Source of the DNA: an uncultured Acidimicrobiales bacterium
Lineage (GTDB): Bacteria > Actinomycetota > Acidimicrobiia > Acidimicrobiales > Aldehydirespiratoraceae
Length of the DNA stretch: 7,949 nt
Direction: 5' to 3'
NCBI GenBank assembly: GCA_938091985.1
Contig: CALKOE010000456.1
Location: 1-7,949, forward strand
This document shows positions 5,443-7,949 of the stretch, piece by piece (positions within the stretch are counted from its first letter, which is position 1; each line of letters starts with the position of its first letter). The notes beneath the pieces were generated by a model, which worked only from the letters and a program-made list of their open reading frames with translations, ran no database searches and was not told the DNA's origin. The position numbers were made by a program, and so were the translations under genes.

Positions 5443-6839
5443 TGGAAAATCACTCGTGACCCGCCGGGGAGTTCTTCGCGGGAACGAACATCGAAGCGAT
5501 CGCCGATCTGCGCCTCGATGGCGTCGAGCGTGTAGGCGTCGTGCGTGCCGGCTCGTTTGTGGCGCAGGAGCGTCTTCACCATCTGGTCGTTCTCGGTCGG
5601 GATCTCGAGCACGATCTCGCTGTCGAGCGAGACGAAGTTGTCGAGGATCGCCGAGGTCGGCACGTTGTGGGTGAGCGCCAGATGATGGATCACGGCAAGG
5701 GCGAGCACGAGATCGGGTTGCGACCGCGAGTGGAGTGGCGGCCGCTCGGTGCCGTTCCAGCCGATGCCGGGTGACGGGTCGGCGAAGTTCATGTACATCG
5801 GCACGATGCCGGTCGTGCCATCGGCGCGAAGCGCCCGGTAGAGCCGATCGACCACGAGGTCGTCGGCGTCCATCGCGAGCACAGTGTCGCTGTGTTCCGC
5901 CGCGATCCGGCTGAACATGCCGTCGTTTGCGCCGATGTCCCAGACCTGGTTGCGGTGCGCCTGGCCGGCGACCGAACGGACGAAGTCGGCCTTCAGAAGG
6001 AGCTCCTTCGATTGATAGTGGCCACGCTGGGAGTAGTCAGCCCACGTCGACTCGGAGCGGTCCCACTCGAGGCCTTCGACGAGCTTGATCAGCCGATCGA
6101 TCGTGGCGACATATAGCTCCTTCTTGTAGCCAGCCTTCTTCATGTCGCTGACGGTGTCGGCCGAGCCATCGGTGAAGCGGGCATCAGCCTTGGCGTGGAG
6201 CCACACATGGCTGAGGAAACCCTTGTGTCCGGCGCGGCGACCTTCGAGCACGCGGCGAGCCTGTTCTGGCGTGATGCCATCGACCGCGCCCCGCATCCAC
6301 GGCTGGTGGGGGAGGTCTTTGTAGGCGGTGAACATCAGCGGGAACAGGAACATCTGGCAGAACTGTCGGTAGCCCCACCACGCCTCTCCCGGTCGATACG
6401 GCTCGAACGACGGCACGTCGATAAAGACGGGCCGCGCGCCGATGAACTGCACGTTGTAGGAAGTGGCGTCCTTGGTCGTGATGTCTTCGTCGATCGCTGC
6501 CCGTACGAGGCGCAGCGTGAGTAGCGCAGCGTCCTGCAGCATCGAGAACGACCACTCGTGCGGATAGGTGATGACCGGCACGCGTTCGTGCTCGAGCACC
6601 GCCGCCCACGTACGCCCGTCGGGGCCCGTGGCATCGACCTTCTCGGTGGCAACCATCTGGCCGGCAGTGATCGCCTTTGAGAAGAACTTCGAGGCTGCGG
6701 TCTTCTCGAAGTCGGCCGCCGCGGTTTCGTCGAGCCCGCGGCGGATGTGTTCGCCGTCGCGCCACACCCGCGACGATGGATCGCGAAACGACCCGGCATC
6801 GTAGGTGGGCGTGTCGGGCGCGTTGCCCGAGGCGTTCAC
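5424..6839 (-). CDS. NoeA-like SAM-dependent methyltransferase with kinase-like N-terminal half
   Basis: This 471-residue protein resembles NoeA-like methyltransferases found in cell-surface glycan and nodulation contexts. FRDPSSRVWRDGEHIRRG (18-35) is the usual N-terminal signature. The C-terminal half is a class I Rossmann methyltransferase: VWDIGANDGMFSRIA (299-313) is the SAM-binding glycine motif, LAMDADD (321-327) the acidic motif binding the SAM ribose, and DLVLALAVIHHL (376-387) motif IV. The N-terminal half has TYPHEWSF (91-98), a long helix, then KDATSYNVQF (123-132) and PVFIDVPSFE (137-146), whose D124, N129 and D141 spacing recalls the catalytic-loop and metal residues of aminoglycoside/LPS-kinase folds. 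The GTG start at 6839 overlaps the stop of the small membrane gene as GTGA. The frame stays open to 7082, but that extension is an Arg-rich shadow of the small gene and is rejected. The methyl acceptor is unknown; a surface glycan or glycolipid is a guess. Confidence 0.85.
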   Translation of the reverse strand: MNASGNAPDTPTYDAGSFRDPSSRVWRDGEHIRRGLDETAAADFEKTAASKFFSKAITAGQMVATEKVDATGPDGRTWAAVLEHERVPVITYPHEWSFSMLQDAALLTLRLVRAAIDEDITTKDATSYNVQFIGARPVFIDVPSFEPYRPGEAWWGYRQFCQMFLFPLMFTAYKDLPHQPWMRGAVDGITPEQARRVLEGRRAGHKGFLSHVWLHAKADARFTDGSADTVSDMKKAGYKKELYVATIDRLIKLVEGLEWDRSESTWADYSQRGHYQSKELLLKADFVRSVAGQAHRNQVWDIGANDGMFSRIAAEHSDTVLAMDADDLVVDRLYRALRADGTTGIVPMYMNFADPSPGIGWNGTERPPLHSRSQPDLVLALAVIHHLALTHNVPTSAILDNFVSLDSEIVLEIPTENDQMVKTLLRHKRAGTHDAYTLDAIEAQIGDRFDVRSREELPGGSRVIFHLAPRS

Positions 6840-7045
6840 GGGGTCTGTTCGGCGTCGGCCACGTCGGGCGCGATGGATTCGTCGTCGACCGCGAGTGCGT
6901 CGTCGTCGGATTCTTCTTCGGGACGCTTCTTGAACCGCATTCTCGCCATCAAGGTCTTGCCCGCAACGACGGCGCCGGCTGATCCAGCCACAACCGCGCT
7001 CATGATCGCACTTCCAGAAGCTGGGTCCAGGTAGCCACTGATCAT
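6836..7045 (-). CDS. Small single-span membrane protein with YLDPxSGS motif
   Basis: This 69-residue protein begins MISGYLDPASGSAIMSAV. The YLDPxSGS opening followed by one hydrophobic Ala/Val/Gly-rich span (about 12-29) matches a recurrent class of tiny bacterial proteins, usually annotated as hypothetical, that I recall near surface-glycan genes. After the span come basic residues (K30, R35, R37, K39, K40, R41), marking the probable cytoplasmic side, then a strongly acidic tail (EEESDDD at 43-49, DDES at 54-57). The ATG at 7045 is preferred over the in-frame GTG at 7069 because the YLDP motif normally sits at the very N-terminus and a GGGGG ribosome site lies 7 nt upstream. The TGA stop overlaps the methyltransferase GTG by 4 nt, so the two are probably translated together. 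It may tether or assist the methyltransferase at the membrane (inference). Its function is unknown. Confidence 0.72.
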   Translation of the reverse strand: MISGYLDPASGSAIMSAVVAGSAGAVVAGKTLMARMRFKKRPEEESDDDALAVDDESIAPDVADAEQTP

Positions 7046-7052
7046 CGTTGAA

Positions 7053-7057
7053 CCCCC
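7053..7057 (-). promoter_or_regulatory. Ribosome binding site of the small membrane protein gene
   Basis: On the - strand GGGGG lies 7 nt before the ATG at 7045. The upstream GTG at 7069 has no comparable site at the right distance, which supports starting the small protein at MISGYLDP. Confidence 0.45.
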
Positions 7058-7072
7058 GTATTGACTCACGGG

Positions 7073-7078
7073 ACCTTA
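7073..7078 (-). promoter_or_regulatory. Possible -10 box upstream of small membrane protein gene
   Basis: On the - strand TAAGGT fits the TANNNT pattern of actinobacterial -10 boxes and would start RNA about 20 nt before the ATG at 7045, leaving room for the GGGGG ribosome site. No good -35 hexamer is seen 16-18 nt upstream. The 64-nt gap after the threonine aldolase stop is long enough for a separate promoter, but read-through from that gene is equally possible. Confidence 0.25.
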
Positions 7079-7088
7079 CCAACCGGTG

Positions 7089-7104
7089 AACGCTGTTGAG
7101 CGCT
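7089..7104 (-). repeat. Short hairpin after the threonine aldolase stop
   Basis: On the - strand AGCGCT and AGCGTT (one G-U pair) flank a CAAC loop, giving a 6-bp stem that begins 5 nt after the ltaE TGA (7112-7110). No T tract follows. It may be a weak 3'-end structure separating threonine aldolase from the downstream pair, or chance. Confidence 0.25.
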
Positions 7105-7109
7105 CGGCG

Positions 7110-7949
7110 TCAGCTCAGCGCCGCAGAGAACGCGCCAATCGTGGTCTCGATGTCGTCCGCGTCGACCCCCAGGTGGGTCACCAGACGGGATGTGGCCCGG
7201 CCGTCGGCCCCAATCCCGATCCGAGTCGTGATGCCGCGATCAGTGAGCTGGGCGAGGAGATCGGCCGGCGCGTCCGAGATCGAGATGAAGACCATGTTGG
7301 TGTTGCGCGCGTCGACATCGACGCCGGGGAGCTCTCCGAGGCCGGCCGCGAGTCGAGCTGCATTGGCGTGATCGTCGGCGAGGCGCTCGACGTGGTGTTC
7401 GAGCGCGTGGAGGCCAGCGGCAGCGAGCACACCGACTTGGCGAAGACCACCGCCGAGCATCTTGCGCCAGTGGCGGGCCTCGCGGATGAGTTCCTTCGAT
7501 CCGCTGAGAACTGAACCGGCCGGAGCGCCGAGGCCCTTGGAGAGACACAGCGAGACCGAATCGAACTGTGCGGCCATGTCGGCGCCGGTGATGCCGAGAT
7601 CGACGACCGCGTTCCACATGCGAGCGCCATCGAGATGGACGGCGAGTTCGTTGGCCCGCCCGACCGACACTGCTTCATTCATCCGCTCGATCGACTGAAC
7701 GCTGCCGTCCTTGGTGTTCTCGAGGCACAGAAGGCGAGTCCGGGCGAAGTGATCGTCGTCGGGCTTCACGGCTGCGGCGATCGAGGCCGGGTCAGGCAGC
7801 CCGTCGGGCAACATCGGCACCGGCTGTGGCTGAATGCCGCCGAGTACCGCGCCGCCGCCGCCCTCCCAGCGATAGGTGTGGGCCATGTCGCCGACGATGT
7901 ACTCGTCGCCTCGTGCGCAGTGGCTGAGAAGCGCGCACAGGTTCGATTG
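7110..7949 (-). CDS. ltaE: Low-specificity L-threonine aldolase (5' end outside window)
   Basis: This PLP-dependent enzyme cleaves L-threonine or L-allo-threonine to glycine and acetaldehyde. The reading frame is open through the window edge at 7949, so the visible 279 residues lack the first roughly 59 by comparison with E. coli LtaE (333). The fragment begins QSNLCALLSHCARGDEYIVG and tracks E. coli LtaE: GGAVLGGIQPQP, KPDDDHFARTRLLCLENT, then LAVHLDGARMWNAVV with the Asp expected to contact the PLP ring nitrogen. CLSKGLGAPAGSVLSG follows, whose Lys (codon 7538-7536, residue 138 of the fragment) is the expected Schiff-base lysine, then WRKMLGGGLRQ and the C-terminal RLVTHLGV. Nothing is truncated at the 3' end. 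The gene is followed after 64 nt by the small membrane gene on the same strand, but no functional link is evident. Confidence 0.93.
   Translation of the reverse strand, partial: QSNLCALLSHCARGDEYIVGDMAHTYRWEGGGGAVLGGIQPQPVPMLPDGLPDPASIAAAVKPDDDHFARTRLLCLENTKDGSVQSIERMNEAVSVGRANELAVHLDGARMWNAVVDLGITGADMAAQFDSVSLCLSKGLGAPAGSVLSGSKELIREARHWRKMLGGGLRQVGVLAAAGLHALEHHVERLADDHANAARLAAGLGELPGVDVDARNTNMVFISISDAPADLLAQLTDRGITTRIGIGADGRATSRLVTHLGVDADDIETTIGAFSAALS

Noticed and set aside
6840..7082. N-terminal extension of the methyltransferase to 7082
   Set aside because: The added 81 residues are Arg-rich out-of-frame translation of the small membrane protein gene. The GTG at 6839 with GTGA overlap directly precedes the typical FRDPS signature.

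Overview
The window is high-GC (estimated by eye at around 65%), densely packed bacterial chromosome. The GC-rich third codon positions, the apparently leaderless promoter/start at 2484-2522 and the protein styles fit an actinobacterium. An Acidimicrobiia-like (Ilumatobacter-type) host is my guess, at low confidence. No mobile element, CRISPR array, tRNA or rRNA was seen.

Region 1 (1-2454, + strand) is the end of a catabolic operon. It holds the last 15 codons of an unidentified gene, a LacD-like class I aldolase that starts inside that gene's stop codon (ATGA overlap), and a CoA-acylating methylmalonate/malonate-semialdehyde dehydrogenase (MmsA/IolA). An aldolase giving a three-carbon semialdehyde followed by a dehydrogenase that consumes one fits the lower arm of inositol-type catabolism. 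A sulfo-sugar route is an alternative.

Region 2 (2455-5389, + strand) is a separate transcription unit with its own promoter. A perfect 16-bp palindrome overlaps the -35 box, and the -10 box sits so close to the ATG that the transcript is probably leaderless. The genes are a MarR-family regulator, a TauD/TfdA-type Fe(II)/2-oxoglutarate dioxygenase with all iron and cosubstrate ligands, and a 529-residue predicted beta-propeller protein of unknown function. The layout suggests an autoregulated, substrate-induced oxidation module. It is the most novel part of the window.

Region 3 (5424-7949, - strand) converges on region 2. In transcription order it holds the C-terminal 279 residues of a low-specificity L-threonine aldolase (5' end outside the window), a 69-residue single-span membrane protein with a YLDPxSGS motif, and a 471-residue NoeA-like SAM-dependent methyltransferase whose GTG start overlaps the small gene's stop (GTGA). 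The methyltransferase's N-terminal half carries a kinase-like D-x4-N ... D signature. A hairpin lies across the convergent junction at 5418-5442.
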